DNA of 64,000 bases from Silene latifolia. Its lineage: Eukaryota; Streptophyta; Magnoliopsida; Caryophyllales; Caryophyllaceae. Positions 20,095 through 33,099 of this stretch are shown here, in pieces. Within the stretch, counting starts at the first letter, position 1. Each line of letters begins with the position of its first letter. Under the pieces are notes generated by a model. That model searched no databases. It saw only the letters and a program-made list of their open reading frames with translations, and was not told the DNA's origin. The stretch lies in the NCBI RefSeq assembly GCF_048544455.1, contig NC_133529.1, positions 52,447,401-52,511,400 on the forward strand, read 5' to 3'. Position numbers and translations under genes: made by a program.

Positions 20095-23000
20095 GACCTA
20101 ACACAGGTTCTCATGATACCTCCCTATCGTCGGTTTATGTTCACGACCTGGGAGGGGATGGACGTACCCTTTATGGGGGTGATGGCACGGGAATCTCCGT
20201 TGATGAATCTGACGTTCGAACTAGTCCAGGAAAATCCAACGAGTCTGTGGATCGAAATGTCGATTCCATGGAATGTTAACGAGATCTTATCTCTTGTTAG
20301 TCGAGCGTATGTTTCGCAATTACCCTCCGTGCCTTATTTAATGACGGATCGAATACCAAATTTGACCCCAAACCTACCTCACATTACGTGTATGGTATGG
20401 AACTTTCAAGGTTCTTCAAGTAAACCTAAACTTGCTGTTTTGAAGGAGATTATTCGCACCTATAAACCTACCGTTTTTGCACTCATCGAAACCCATATGG
20501 GAGGTGATCACGCAGAAAAGGTGCAAAGAATTGTTGGCTATGATAGTCACGCTAGAGTTGATGCCGTTGGTTTTCGAGGAGGTATTTGGGTGTACTGGAA
20601 GTCAGACCTTGTTAGCATCACACCAATTACCAAACACCCTCAATATATTACTATGGAAATTTCGAGAAATAGTGGTGTCCCCTGGTTCTTCACGGCCGTC
20701 TATGCCAGTCCGAACCCGCAAGATAGGAGAGAATTATGGACGGAATTAGCTGACTTTGCGAGACGTAATAACCATCCTTGGATGGTTGCCGGAGATTTTA
20801 ATGAGACTCGTAATCTTACTGAGAGACATGGAGGGGATGCTAATATGGCCCGCCGCTGTGATATGTTCAATAATTGGATTGAGGACTGCGAATTAATCGA
20901 ATTAGAATTCTCTGGAGCTGCTCATACATGGTCACGAGGTAATAGTGTTGAAACGAGACAGAGTGCAAGATTGGATCGTGCATTATGTAATAGCGAATGG
21001 AGTTTATTATTTAGCGATGCGAGTGTTAAACACCTCCCGGCAATTCAATCTGATCATTGCCCTTAATTAATATCTCCTAACGGCTTCGCACCTCTTAGCT
21101 CTGTACAAAAACCATTCCGCTTTCAAGCTGCGTGGCTCACACATGAAAACTTTACTGATTTTGTAGTCGATAATTGGCAGCCTGAAGGTGATTTAACCGC
21201 ACAATTAGGCTCACTTTCAACGAAGCTTCAAACCTGGAATGAACAAGTCTTTGGCAACATTTTTAGGAAAAAACGAGAGCTTTGGGCAAGAATTAATGGA
21301 TGTCAAAAAAAATTAGCCATCACGAGAGATAAAGGGACTATTGTGTTAGAGGCAAAGCTTCGCAAAGAATTGGATGAAGTACTCGAACGCGAGGAAATTC
21401 TTTGGTACCAAAAATCACGGGTTGACTTCATTAGAGATGGGGACAGAAATACTTCTTACTTTCACGTTAGCACCCTTGTTCGACGCTGGCGGAATCGCAT
21501 TAATTCGTTGAAAAATAATGATGGCGTCTGGGTAGAGGAGAAGAATGCTCTTATTTCACACGTGGTCGAGTTTTATAAGAAACTTTATACGCAAGATGGG
21601 GACTATGACGTGAATGCAGAGATCTCTTACGACCTCTTCCCCGAGCTTAGCAACGAGGATTTAAGGTGGCTCACACGCCCATATACTGAGGCAGAGATTG
21701 AGGGCGTCATTCATAATATGGGAGCACTCAAAGCACCCGGACCCGATGGATTCCAAGCCCTCTTTTACCAAAAGAATTGGGAGGTGGTACGCCAATCAGT
21801 TTGTGCAACGACGATCATCAAGGCCCTTCACGGGAAGGGTTTCCCTGACAATTTCAATAATACTCACATTGTTCTTATCCCCAAGGTAACAGGTCCCGAA
21901 TATATTACTCAATTTCGACCTATTAGCCTTTGCAATGTGTCCTATAAAATTGTTAGCAAAGTCTTGGCTAATAGAATTAAGCATGTGCTACCTACTTTCG
22001 ATTTCGGAAACCCAAAGTGGTTTCGTTCCGGGTCGACAAATTTCCGATAATATCGTGGTCTTTCAAGAGGTCATTCATACCATGAGAAAAAAGAAAGGCA
22101 ATAAAGGGTTTATGGCGATTAAAATTGACCTCGAAAAAGCTTACGACCGATTGTGTTGGGACTTCATTCGGGATACTCTAAATGATATGTGCATTCCGGC
22201 TTATTTAGTAGACGTTATTATGGAATGTGTTACGTCATCGAAGATGCAAATCCTTTGGAATGGGGAACCGACTGAGATGTTCAAACCGTCAAGAGGTGTT
22301 CGTCAAGGAGATCCTTTATCCTCTTATCTATTTGTCATGTGCCTCGAGAAATTGCAGCAATTAATTGATGCCGAAGTTCGAGATAATAATTGGCAGCCTA
22401 TCTCGGTCTGTGTGAATGGCCCTCGTATTTCCAACTTGTTTTTTGCAGACGATATGGTACTTTTCGCGGAGGCTACTGTTGATCAAGCAACTATTATCAC
22501 TCGAGTTTTGGACATTTTTTGTGGCGCATCAGGCGAAAAAGTAAGCCGTTCTAAGTCTCGAGTTTTCTTCTCTTCTAACACTCGGATGAAGGTCCAACAG
22601 GCGGTTTCTAGCAGGTTGGGGATCGAAACAACAGAGGACTTAGGGACATATCTAGGTATGCCAACGATTAATGGCCGGGTCACGAGGAATACTTTTGCTA
22701 GTATTATGGAACGGTTTGATCGAAGATTAGCAGGATGGAGTACCAAACATTTGTCTTTAGCTGGACGAGCCACTTTGGTTCAATCGACTCTATCCTCTAT
22801 GGCTAATTATAGTATGCAAACGGCGAAGATTCCGAGGACAACGTGTGACTCTTTGGATAGAAAGACGAGAAGATTCCTTTGGGGAGGGGATGAAAATAAG
22901 AAAAAGGTTCATCTCATCTCTTGGGAGACCATTCAACGGCCTAAGTAAGCTGGGGGTCTCGGTTTTAATTCCTCCCGTCAAGCTAATGCGGCATTCTTAA

Positions 23001-24571
23001 CAAAATTGGGTTGGAGAGTCTTAGCGGAACCTCAAAGCCTCTGGGCCCGTGTTCTTCGAGCAAAATATTGCAATGGATGATGCGACGTCGATATGTTTAG
23101 CTCCAAAGCGAATATGTCTAATTTGTGGGCGGGTATCTCATCGCAAGCTAGCAATATCGTCAAAGGAACTACTTCAGCTGTAGGAAACGGTCAAAGAACT
23201 CTTTTCTGGGATCATTCTTGGGTCGAAGCGGGAACCTTATCCGACTCAGCTGTGATGCCAATCCCAGATAATCTACTAGGAGCGACAGTCAGTGATATGT
23301 GGGATGAAGAACACGGGTGGAAATGGGATGTTTTCGCAAATTTCCTGCCACGCGAATGCCTTTTAAAGATTGCCTCATATTCCCTATCATCAGACCCTAA
23401 TTTAGTCGATTCTCTCTATTGGAACGGTACTTCTCACGGTAAATTTTCTATTAAATCCACTATGAATATTATCAAAGCTCTCGAGCCTTTTCCGGAAACC
23501 AATCAAGTACAGTGGCATGTCATTTGGAGGCTCCCGGTCCAACAAAGAATTAAATTCTTTATTTGGTTAGCGGCACATGGTCGAGCTATGTGCAATGTTA
23601 ATCGAGTCAGGCGTAACCTTTCGAATGATCCTAGCTGCCCACGATGTCAAGCTCACGAGGAGACCATGGACCATGTACTACGCTATTGCCCAATCTCACG
23701 CGAAATTTGGTCTTCGCTTGGCATCCCCAACTCGTCTGCTGCTTTTTATTCTTCATCTTTTTCGGATTGGATTTCGCTAAATGCCACTAATAAGTTGATC
23801 GTGGATTTGCAAGATTGGTCTATGAAATTTGCGATTACGTGTTGGTGGATTTGGAGGTGGAGGAATAATATTGCGTTTGGTCGACCTAATGAAAACCCAA
23901 CTCATCCTATTGATCTTCTCCGTCAGCAATTTGAAGCCTCAAAGAATGCTTTTGATAAATTCTCTTTGTTTGTACCTAAGCCCGGATCGATTAGAAGCGA
24001 AATCTTTATACGGTGGCATCCACCTCCACATGGGTGGTGTCTACTAAATACCGATGGAGCGTCCAAGGGAAACCCGGGTCCAGCGGGGTGCGGAGGGGTG
24101 TTTAGAGATGAAACAAGTAACTTTATTTCAGCCTATATGTTCTCAGGTGGGGTTTGCACGTCGATGCGAGCCGAGGTGCTTGCTTTAGTCGCTGGTCTCG
24201 AAAGAGCTAAAGAACTTCATATTGATAAACTCATCGTCCATATGGATAATGTTACTTGTGTTAATATGGTGTTGGGAGATCAGTTGCTCAGCAATAGCCT
24301 CCGTCATCTTGTCCATCGGAGCAAAGAACTAATTCGTGAACCCGGGTGGGAGGTCAAGCTTCTACACGTTTTCCGAGAACCCAACAAAGCAAGTGACTGG
24401 CTAGCGAACCAAGGAGTTCTGTCATCTACTTCTATTATTCATATCGATTATCCCCCTGACGATCTTCGATCTATTTTACGCGAAGACATTATGGGTGTCA
24501 CTACCCCTCGCTTAGTTCCTTAGTTTTGGGCACTGCCCTCTTATGTACCAAAAAAAAAAAAAAAAAAAAAA
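20095..24571 (+). mobile_element. LINE E: 5'-truncated L1-type LINE with RNase H
   Basis: The insertion is flanked by AAATTGGGCA at 20085-20094 and 24572-24581 and ends in a poly(A) run (24550-24574). It starts at the ORF1/ORF2 boundary, so ORF1 is missing, while ORF2 is present from endonuclease to RNase H. The long clean duplication and few breaks suggest a fairly recent insertion. Confidence 0.93.
20113..24523 (+). pseudogene. LINE E ORF2: endonuclease, reverse transcriptase, zinc-binding domain, RNase H
   Basis: The ORF2 protein nicks target DNA and copies its own RNA there. Domains in order are: APE-type endonuclease at about 20390-21060 (ETHMGG, AGDFNE, SDHCP); reverse transcriptase at about 21690-22560 (APGPDGF, GVRQGDPLSSYLF, FFADDMVLF); zf-RVT at about 23510-23720 (C-x2-C...H-x4-C); RNase H at about 24010-24450 (NTDGASKGNPG, AEVLAL, MDN). 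The RNase H domain marks the plant L1 subgroup that carries one. Breaks are few: a stop at 21064-21066, one frame change near 22000, a stop at 22946-22948 and one near 23078. It is nearly whole but inactive as read. Confidence 0.92.
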
Positions 24572-24581
24572 AAATTGGGCA

Positions 24582-25131
24582 AAATGTACCCAAGTACACA
24601 GGCTTTCTGTTCGGTTAAATTAAATTTGGGCCAAAAGCTACAAATATTGGCCAAAAATAGAAATGGCTCAGTTCATCGATCTGGGTAAGAAAAGAATGGG
24701 AGAAACCAATCAATCGTGAGTAAATAACTAAAATTTCATGAATAAAATGTTGAAAAAATAAATGTAATTATTTACAAGTTCTTTATGTACATTTTCTAGA
24801 CCGGCTAGTCCGCGTGATTGATTTTTCAATTCATTGTCCTTTTTGTGATTGCCAACTTCTGATATCCAATTTGTTAAATTTTACTCCGTATTATCACAAC
24901 AAAATCGACTACTAATGCGATTGGCAAATTTTAATTACATTCCGAAGTATATATAATTCTAAATGTTGGAAGTTTGTCCGGGTCCATAAGTAGTCTTCAA
25001 ATTCAAACTGATTAACAGAAAATACATAAAATCCTGTTCTTGTACAAAGCTACCAAATATTGATGATATATGCACTAATGGCAATGAGGCTAATCCGTCT
25101 GGGGTACAGGCATTGTTATATCAGTGCGTAC
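24582..25131. other. Spacer downstream of FBN6
   Basis: AT-rich sequence between LINE E and the stop codon of FBN6. It must include the FBN6 3' UTR on the minus strand. No clear poly(A) signal or other gene was picked out. Confidence 0.5.
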
Positions 25132-27188
25132 TCATTTACGTCTGAGGAAGACAAACAATGAACCTCGAGAACCGACTCCTAATCGGATTTTCTCATCAAT
25201 GTATGTAATCTGCAACTTGACTTCACTCTGGCCGCCATACTGAAAGTCTAGTCCACCAACCTTTAGCTGAGGTGCCTCAAAAATCACTTGAATCCATCTC
25301 TCATCTAAAGCTATCAATTTCCCTACAGAAACGTCGAGAGTATCAGGAACAACTTAACTTCCTGTCTAAAACAACATTACCTCCAATGCCTTAAAAGCTC
25401 CCGCAATTTGCAGAGTAAGGGAGTGTCGGATGTGGATGTACGCAGCCTTACCCTTGGTGTTGGTAACACAAGGAGGCTATTTCCAAATGACCCAGAATGA
25501 AAACTGTGTCAAGACTGCATTGAATGACTGCCACTTCACAATAAAAAGAAGAGCAGCCAGTACAACTTTCTTTCTTGAGTGAAAATTCATCAAAACCTAA
25601 TGTTTCACCTAAGAATCAATTAAGAACCTTATAGAGTCACTGTATTTATCACACGAACTCATCAAAACTTTCTAAAACAAGGCGCCTTTAACACTCAATT
25701 ATAGTTCAAAACTTTGTAAAACAGTGCAGACCCACAGAAACTTTTCCGATTTATAGCAGGTACGGAGTCAAAGCTCATAAAGATGGGGGCTTGAGAGTCT
25801 TGGCCAACAATAATAACATCAAGAAATTAGGAACAAATGACAGACAGAATTCGATGCTTGGGGCTTACCTTTCAAAGACACCTCTCCATCAAGGAACCCA
25901 AATGCAGAAAAGGATACCTTGTTCCTTATAATATCTGGAGCTTCCACAGCCTGAATCATTTCCTTTGTGTTAAATATGAGACGGCCAATCGCACTCCGGT
26001 AGCCACCTCCAGGAGAGGTTGGGTTTGAACAGTATACCACATCCCACTCTGCAAAATAAGAAATATTGCTAGAGTAACTTAGTCACTTCCCAGTAATTGT
26101 CAGTTGGCAAATGGTGTGCATAAAGCTTCTTCAAGTTCACAAAACAGCGCAATGGGTTGTTTTGATTCTAATTTGAACAACTGACTAACTATGTTCAGCA
26201 GAATCGGTTACAAGTGTAAAACTAACCAACACGGGTGTGCGCATCCAACTGTCGCACGCAAGTACTTTGTGAGGACTCACATTTTTGGCCTTAAATCAAG
26301 TACTCCTATATAATTGCCTTACCCTAGTCCGAGTGTCGAGTATCCAACATAGCTTAGCTCACCGATTCTAATTTGATAAACCATGATCACGGTGCTTTTC
26401 TCTTAACAAAACATATATACAAATGTCTCATTTTATGTAAACCGTGTTCAAAACTTTCAAGTTTCAACCAAGAACGAAAATAGATTTTGTGATTAAATAC
26501 CAGTACAAAGCAACCCATGATAAACTATACAAATCTCTCATTTCATTTAAGGAAGTCGTAGAGAAAAACATGCATAAAAATCAAAGCAATATTGAAGTTA
26601 GAAGAGGTAAAAACAATTATACCTCCGAAAATGAGAGGGCACTTGACAGGAGCATCAACACAATAATTTTCAAGTTGTGTTGCTATTTCACCAACTGCTT
26701 TATGCTCATCTCTACTTAGTTGAACACCTCGATCAGTTTGAATTACCTACATGACATGAGAGGAGATTTTCAAATTAACTACTCGTTTATTTATTCCCAA
26801 TGAAATACTCCCTCCGTCCCGGTCATTTGAAGCTAGTTTTAACTTATTCTATTAATAGGCTGCCGGTACCAAAGTGAATGAATGGTTGTATACCATAATG
26901 CCAATTGCCAACTACATATATTACTTTAAAGAAGAAGAAGAAGAAAAGAGAGAGTGTTTAGACCTTGGAAAGAATAGAAGAGACGAGATCATCAGGGGTA
27001 TTTTGTATAATCGGAGACGGTGGCGACGACACGGAAGCCGATACTTTTAGTTTGAGGGGGAATGGACATGGAGGGCGGTGAGGAATAATACGAGGATGGT
27101 TGGAGATAGAAAGACGATTGTGTTGGAAAGTAAGTGTAGGAATCAGAGTTGTTGAGGAAGATATAGTAGCAGCTGCTGCTATAGCCAT
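25132..27188 (-). CDS. FBN6: Plastid fibrillin (PAP/fibrillin family), fibrillin-6 / PAP8 type
   Basis: Four exons join on the minus strand: 27188-26964, 26746-26623, 26048-25869 and 25322-25132. All three introns have GT/AG borders and the frame is kept, giving 239 residues. The N-terminal ~60 residues are Ala/Ser/Thr- and Pro-rich with few acids, a plastid transit peptide. The rest is a PAP/fibrillin domain: PDDLVSSILSKV, CPLIFGEWDVVYCSNPTSPG, GGYRSAIGRLIF, and the C-terminal YIDEKIRLGVGSRGSLFVF. Fibrillins bind lipids at plastoglobules and thylakoids; length and motifs match the FBN6/PAP8 branch as I recall it. ATG at 27188 is chosen because the only in-frame extension starts with GTG. It looks intact and is the only supported host gene here. 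The subgroup name is from memory. Confidence 0.87.
26807..26830. repeat. Lone Stowaway-like terminus in FBN6 intron 1
   Basis: TACTCCCTCCGTCCCGGTCAT matches a Stowaway MITE end, but no partner terminus is seen within the 217-bp intron (26747-26963). It is probably a truncated MITE relic. Confidence 0.55.
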
Positions 27189-27690
27189 CTTAGATTGCTG
27201 CCAATGCACATTCACAACTCCAACTGCAATTGCAACTGTGTTTCTGGGACAAACTTGTGGACTTCAGTGCTATCTTCCCGTGAAAAGCGGGATGGCAATG
27301 ATGAATTTTCCGCTTTATTTTTGTGGTGACACTCTTCTCCTTTCCGTGGATTACATTTTATGCGATGTCAGCGATCAACGAGCGGTACTTGCGTACCTTA
27401 TTCTGTGTATTTTTCTTTGATGCTCATATTTCCTTACTTGGTTTTTGTGCAGTTTGTGCCCCTTGCCTTTGTCCCAATGACAAACCGCATCTCTTTCCAA
27501 GCTATTGAGTCCACCTCCGAGAAAATAGGACCTTTTCAACTGGTTCAGATTATAACCGTGGTGAAGAAATAAATTGCTGAAGAAAAAGACTCAATGTCGA
27601 CTAGTCGTTGTTCTTCCCTTTTGACTTGGGTTCGTTTTAGGACTTTTAATATATCCTGATTCGACTTAATTTTTTCTTCGGAGTTAAGAA
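27189..27690 (-). promoter_or_regulatory. Upstream region of FBN6 (probable 5' UTR and promoter)
   Basis: This is sequence directly upstream of the FBN6 start on the minus strand. No TATA box or element stands out, and plus-strand open frames here are short and unconvincing. It is called by position only. Confidence 0.4.
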
Positions 27691-29640
27691 ATCTAGAATT
27701 TCACCGCAAGATGTTTTGGCTCGGAGAGTGAAGAGCGATTCACAGTCGCTTTTGAGCTGTTGAGAAAAGGAAATTCACCGCTTCTCAGTTCGGACCTCGT
27801 CGAAGAGGAGGTCTGGCTAACGAACCGCAAGACATGAGCGATCTCTTTATTGAAGCCACACCTCAGCCGCATGAGCTCCGCCACCTGGGTAGCCGGGTTA
27901 TCCGCACGGAGATGCTCCGGTTTCAAAGCTGATCTGCCCGCCAACTATGCGTCCCAGTGCGATTCCAACGTCTCGAAACCATCCACAGCTCGAGCTATTC
28001 CACATGCTCGGGCTGCTTCGCCACAAAAGTCGCTCGCCTCCGGCTATCCTTTCCAAATCTGCTCCGGGGTTGTTTTACACTTCGGACAATTTTGGTAGGC
28101 TAAGTGCAGTAGCTTCGACTTAATGGTTTTATGCTTCAAACCGGCTCAAACCGCTACCGATAGCAATCTCGCCTCCGACTTGGTGGATCGTACTCACGGC
28201 GTTCTCTTAAAATTGATCATTGTCATTACTATATACCTTTTTTTTTTTTTTTTTTTTGACAGTTGGTGTACCAGTCCTTTCGGGAGGCCTACAGAATACG
28301 GGAGAAGGTGCCTCTCTGGTAGCGAGAAAATGCGAAACTCAGGACAGCGAAAAGAGGCCAATGAGGATAGGCGAAGACCCAGGCGTCTAAACAAGTCCCG
28401 AGTTTCTTTGGAGGAGGCCACTCGGAACGAGTTGCAGACGATGTCATCTCTTCTACAGAAGGCGGTTTACAGTGTGCTGAGAAGAAAGTCATGATCTTTT
28501 TGAGAAGGAGGCGATGCTAAAGAGAAAATAAGCAACGTCTTTTGGCGCTTGAGGCGGGCGTATCTGCAGGTGGAACGTGCTTCGACGCAGAGGCTCGTCT
28601 TGCCCCAGATTCAAGGGGAGAAGGCTTGATGTGCGAGTTGAAAGGACTCTAGTGGATGCTCTTTCTATCTTTGCTCCGGGAAAGCGAAAGATTTTGTATA
28701 AAGGCGTTCCGAAGGAGCATTCGGTCCGGGATTTAGGCTGAAGGGAGGCTCAGCCTTTACCTTTAGGACGATGCGAATCCCCGGATATGTTAGGTTTGGC
28801 TTGGTGGGCTGGAGTGCGCTCTGGCGATGACCAGTCTTGAGGAAGAGGTGAATTCTCCTGCTCACGATGCAAGGCGACATTTTACGTACATGGAGCATAT
28901 TGACATAGATTAGTTTTCCTTTGCACTGAAAGGGCTTTGCCGGTTTAGTTGGTTTTTGGCCCTAGGCGCCAACATCTTGTTTTGAGCAGTTTATGTATTT
29001 GGAGTGCAGTTACGATGCGGACGTACTTTTTTTTGCGGCGACTTAAGTATTTTTACTGCTTTGATTTATCTCTTTGTGTCGTACGTTTAGTGCTTTGATT
29101 TGTGCATGCGCCGTTTGTTGGCCATTTTGTTAGGTTCTTTGGCTAAGGGTCTAGTATGCCCGCTCGTCCAGGAGGAGCCGGGGCTTGCGGGGTGCTATTA
29201 CGCCAGCGGGAGGCAGTTGTCGGTTGTGCGTGTATACGGACACCATATACCTGTAACTTATATCTGGGATACGCTGATTAGTTGCATTTTTATTTTCTTG
29301 GCTTACTTGAAAAAAATTTAATTTATCCAAGGTGGCTTTACACTTAAAATTTGTTAGAATTAAAATACGAAAAGGCTATTAGAACTGATAATGTTGAATT
29401 CAAAGATAACGTTTTGGAGCAGGAAAATATTCGAGAATCGGAGATATCCAGGACCCGAGGAAAATATTTAAAAATAGAAAGATAGTTTAGAAGCAAAGAA
29501 AATGTCTTTAGGGCCGAGAAAAAGATTTGGAGATATAAAGATACTCGGAGGCAGAAAAATATTGAGCGAGGAAAATATGCAAGGCAATATCTAGAACCTG
29601 GGTTGGATTTGTATCTAGTGGCTGGTACCCGGTTGTTGAC
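27690..29640. other. Unclassified GC-richer stretch, probably 3' sequence of a Tat-type element or other repeat
   Basis: Base composition is coding-like from 27690 to 28100 and from 28260 to 29250. The minus strand of 27690-28050 gives a helical, Glu/Arg/Leu-rich peptide that I cannot assign. A run of T at about 28239-28257 is followed by GACAGTTGGTGTACCAG, as at the end of an inverted poly(A) insertion; a possible short duplication ATATACCT occurs at 28231 and 29249. It lies directly downstream (in minus sense) of element F's integrase, where Tat-lineage elements often carry extra, sometimes antisense, ORFs. No function is claimed. Confidence 0.35.
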
Positions 29641-29649
29641 CATCTTTGT

Positions 29650-30900
29650 GACTTAAGTAAAATATTTTTTCAAGTGGGTGATATTCCAGGATCTGGGAAC
29701 CATTTGCCCCTCCATAGTCATGGTGGTGAACTCATTTCAAATGTGCTTCTCTTGGTATGGTCCCTCCCAATTGTAGGCGAATTTTCACCTTCAGTTCTTG
29801 GTATTCGGAAGACTCTCCTGGACCAGATCTCCTACCCGCGAAGTTCTTACTTACGTTCTTGTTGTAGCTTTTAGCCAGTCTCAGAAGAAGCCATCGATGC
29901 GGCCCCAGTTACAGTTCATCATCGTGTCCAGTGCTTGCCATTTCCACAGTTCTATCTTACGTGATGCATCCATATCATGGGTTGGGACCACGACTTCAGA
30001 TGGGATGAGCGCCTCTGCTCAAAACACCAGGCTAAAGGGGGTTTGCCCGTTGCAACCTTTGGTGTGGTTACGTGACCCGGAGGAGCAGGTAGCTCTTGCC
30101 CATTTTGCCCCCAATCTCCTCTAGTTTCTTTTCAAGTTTTCAATGATAATCTTATTCTTTGGATTCGACTTGTCAGTTGACCTGGGGTTCTGGGAGTAGA
30201 TTTCGCAACGAGATATTCCACCAAGCACAAAAAGCTTCCGTCTTATTTCCAATGAATTGGGACCCATTATCACATATAATTTCAGATGGAATGCCAAACG
30301 TATATATGATATTACGTTTAATGAAAGATATCACCAGGTTTTTACGTAACCTGGGAGAATGATTCTGCTTCTATCCATTTGGAAAAGTAATCCGTCATGG
30401 CGAGCATGTAGACTTTGTTTCTGGTGCTACGGGTAGTGGTCCCACGATATCCATCCCCTATTTCATGAAAGGCCATGGTGAGATAACTTTCAGTGCGAGA
30501 GCTCTGTTTGGCCGGTGGCTAACATGGGCGTGTCTCTGGCAAGCGTCGCATCTTTTTGCGAATTCCATGGCATCTTTGCGCATTGTGGGCGGTATCCATC
30601 CACCTCGTGTGTCTTGTTGGTGCTCTCTGCCCGCATGGTTTCACATTCTCCACTTGTGGATAGCATGCAAAGCAAACTGAGACTCTTCCGATCAAGGCAC
30701 CACGGGTAGGGTCGGCGTGGGATTTCTGAAAAAGAACATTATCGATTAGTAGGAATCTGGATGCTTTCATTTTAAAGCCCCTTACCTCCTTTTTATCTGC
30801 TGGTAGGACGCCATTCTCGACCGATCTAGGTAGGGTTTCCTCCGATGCGGGTACTTTCTTCACTGGGTGTGCACACTTTTTACGCTTCTGAGATTTTAGT
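29650..30900 (-). mobile_element. Integrase region of element F
   Basis: The C-terminal part near 29800-29660 gives words such as NWEGPYQ and, after a gap, WNITHLKKYF on the minus strand, as in Tat-lineage integrase ends. Upstream sequence to 30900 fits the integrase core in patches. Fossil, heavily decayed. Confidence 0.7.
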
Positions 30901-31989
30901 GTTTGGCTCAGCACGTGGACAATTGGTATCGTGGAGATAGTTCTGTCTTGAGGTTGCCCCCAAAGGTGGCTAGTCGTCTCGCTCGCATTCTGCTCCCGAG
31001 GATTTGCTTGATGTTGAATGTGACAAACTTGACTTTCCAGCTCTTTGCTACATCTAAATATGCCACCATCACGGGGTCCCTGGCTTCATAGCGAGTCATT
31101 TACATGGTTAACTATAAGCTTAGAATCTTTGCAAACCCGAAGGTGTCGATTTTCGGATCGAGCGCCTTCGGACCAGATTAGTGCCTATATTCTGCTTCGT
31201 TGTTTGTGGCTTTGAATTCATCGTCACGGCACTGGACTATGAGGTCTCACAGGGTGATTTGAGGACCATTTCCTACCTGCTCCTTTGGCGTTTGAGGCTC
31301 CGTCCACATGTAACTCCCATACTTGTTCTCCTTTGTCTTCTTCCCAGATTCAGGGATGTCTGTTCGGCCGGAGTGCGGAGTCGGGGCGTAAGTGAGACAC
31401 AAAGACCGCGAGCCCGAGACTTTATGGCCGACTGGGGTTCAAACTTCAAATCGCCCGCTCAAATGCACGAACCATTTAGCCATTCGTCCGACAATTGGTT
31501 TTCTCATGATAGTTTTAAGAGGATAATTAGTTATCACAGAAATGGTATGAGACTTGAAGTAGGGACGCAGTTTATAGGATCATTAACTAGTGCAAGGACA
31601 AGTTTTTCTAGTGATGTGTGCAGTCTCTGAGGGGGGAGACTTCGCGATGTAGTATGCAGGATCTTTGTGATCCTTCTGCTCTCGTACTAAGACCGCACTT
31701 GATCACTGTACGTGGCGATAGATACGGAAAAGTGGTTCCCAGCTCGGTTTCGGCAGAGAGGTGGGGTCTTTGAGATAACGCTTGACTCTGAAATGCTTTC
31801 GTGGTCATCCGTCCATTCGAATCTTTTGGCTTTTCTGAGTATATCATAGAATAGCCTGCATCTCAGAAGATCTGGAGATCCGAGAGATACATTTTAAGGC
31901 CGCCACTCTTCGGTGTCGGCGGACGTCTTTTTGGTTTCTGCGGTGATTCCAGTGCTTGAAATTGCTCTTATATTTTCGGTCTTTGGCCT

Positions 31990-32640
31990 CTATCCCCCTC
32001 GGGTCACCATGTACCCTAGGAATTTTCCACCGGATACTCCGAAGGTGCACTTCATAGGATTCGACTTCATTTGATATTTCCGAGGGTATTGAAAGTTTCG
32101 CAGTGTGGTGGTCTTTGTGAAGCTGCTTGATTTGACGACCATATCGTCTATATATACTTCCATAGTTTGGCCTATTTGTTCTTTAAACATCATGTTCACC
32201 AAACCTCCGATAAGTAGATCCTTGCATTTTTCGATCAAAAGGCACGACGTTATAACAATAGATACCTCTCTCGGATCCGAATATTTGTCTTTTCTTGGTC
32301 AGGGTGCATCTTTATCCAGTTATATCCGCTCCAGGCATCCAGGAATGTCGCATCTCGTGCCCGCAGAGCATCTACCATGGCGTCTATGTGTGGTAGAGGG
32401 AATGGATCCTTTGGGCAAGCTTTGTTTAAATCCGTGAAATCGACGCAGACCCTCCACTTGCCATTCTTCTTTGGGACCACTACCACATTAGACAACCACT
32501 GGGGTACTTTACTTCACGAATCTTTCCGCAAAGCAAGGTGTTATCTACTTCCGATTTATGACCGGTTTCTTTTGAAGCGTTTAATTTTCTTCTTTTCATG
32601 CAGATGCAGGTTTATAGCTTGGATCCACACTTAGCTTGTG
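31990..32640 (-). mobile_element. Reverse transcriptase region of element F
   Basis: The minus strand shows VVVVPKKNGKWRVCVDFTDL, NKACPKDPFPLPHIDAMVD and, further on, the YIDDMVVKS catalytic box and KCTFGVSGGKFLGYMV. These are textbook Ty3/Gypsy RT blocks in the right order. Fossil, broken. Confidence 0.88.
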
Positions 32641-33099
32641 AGTTATCACACTTGGGTCTATCCCTATCATATCATCATGTGACCAAGCAAAGCAATCTAT
32701 GTTAGTTCTTCAATAACCGACGAGTTCTTCACGAATCTTACCTCTACACTCGGATCCAATGAGAACATTCGCTCACGGATGCAATGAGTCCAGGATGACT
32801 TCGTCTAGTTCCGCCACGAGGCTCAATGTACTGCTAAATCCTGGATGCGCCGGCTCAGAATGCTATGCGGGCGCACCGTTTGCCGCCGAGCCACCTCAGA
32901 AAGCAATCCTTAGCTTCTTCCCGGTCCCCACGTATTTCTCGCACCCCTAAGGTGTTGGAAACTGCATTGGTGGTACGTTGAGGGAATTGCTTTCATCTCG
33001 TGGATCCGTGGCCCGCAAGGATTACATTGTAAGCAGAGGGCCCATCAATAACCAAATACCTTATCGTTTGTTTACACCTCCCGGCGTAGGTTGGGATGA

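Noticed and set aside
27189-27215. Nine-residue upstream extension of FBN6
   Set aside because: It would start at GTG; the ATG at 27188 gives a normal transit peptide.
27100-27420. Plus-strand open frame overlapping the start of FBN6
   Set aside because: It is antisense to the supported first exon and has no recognisable domain.
28194-28494. Short open frames around the T run near 28240
   Set aside because: They read through a homopolymer and match no family.
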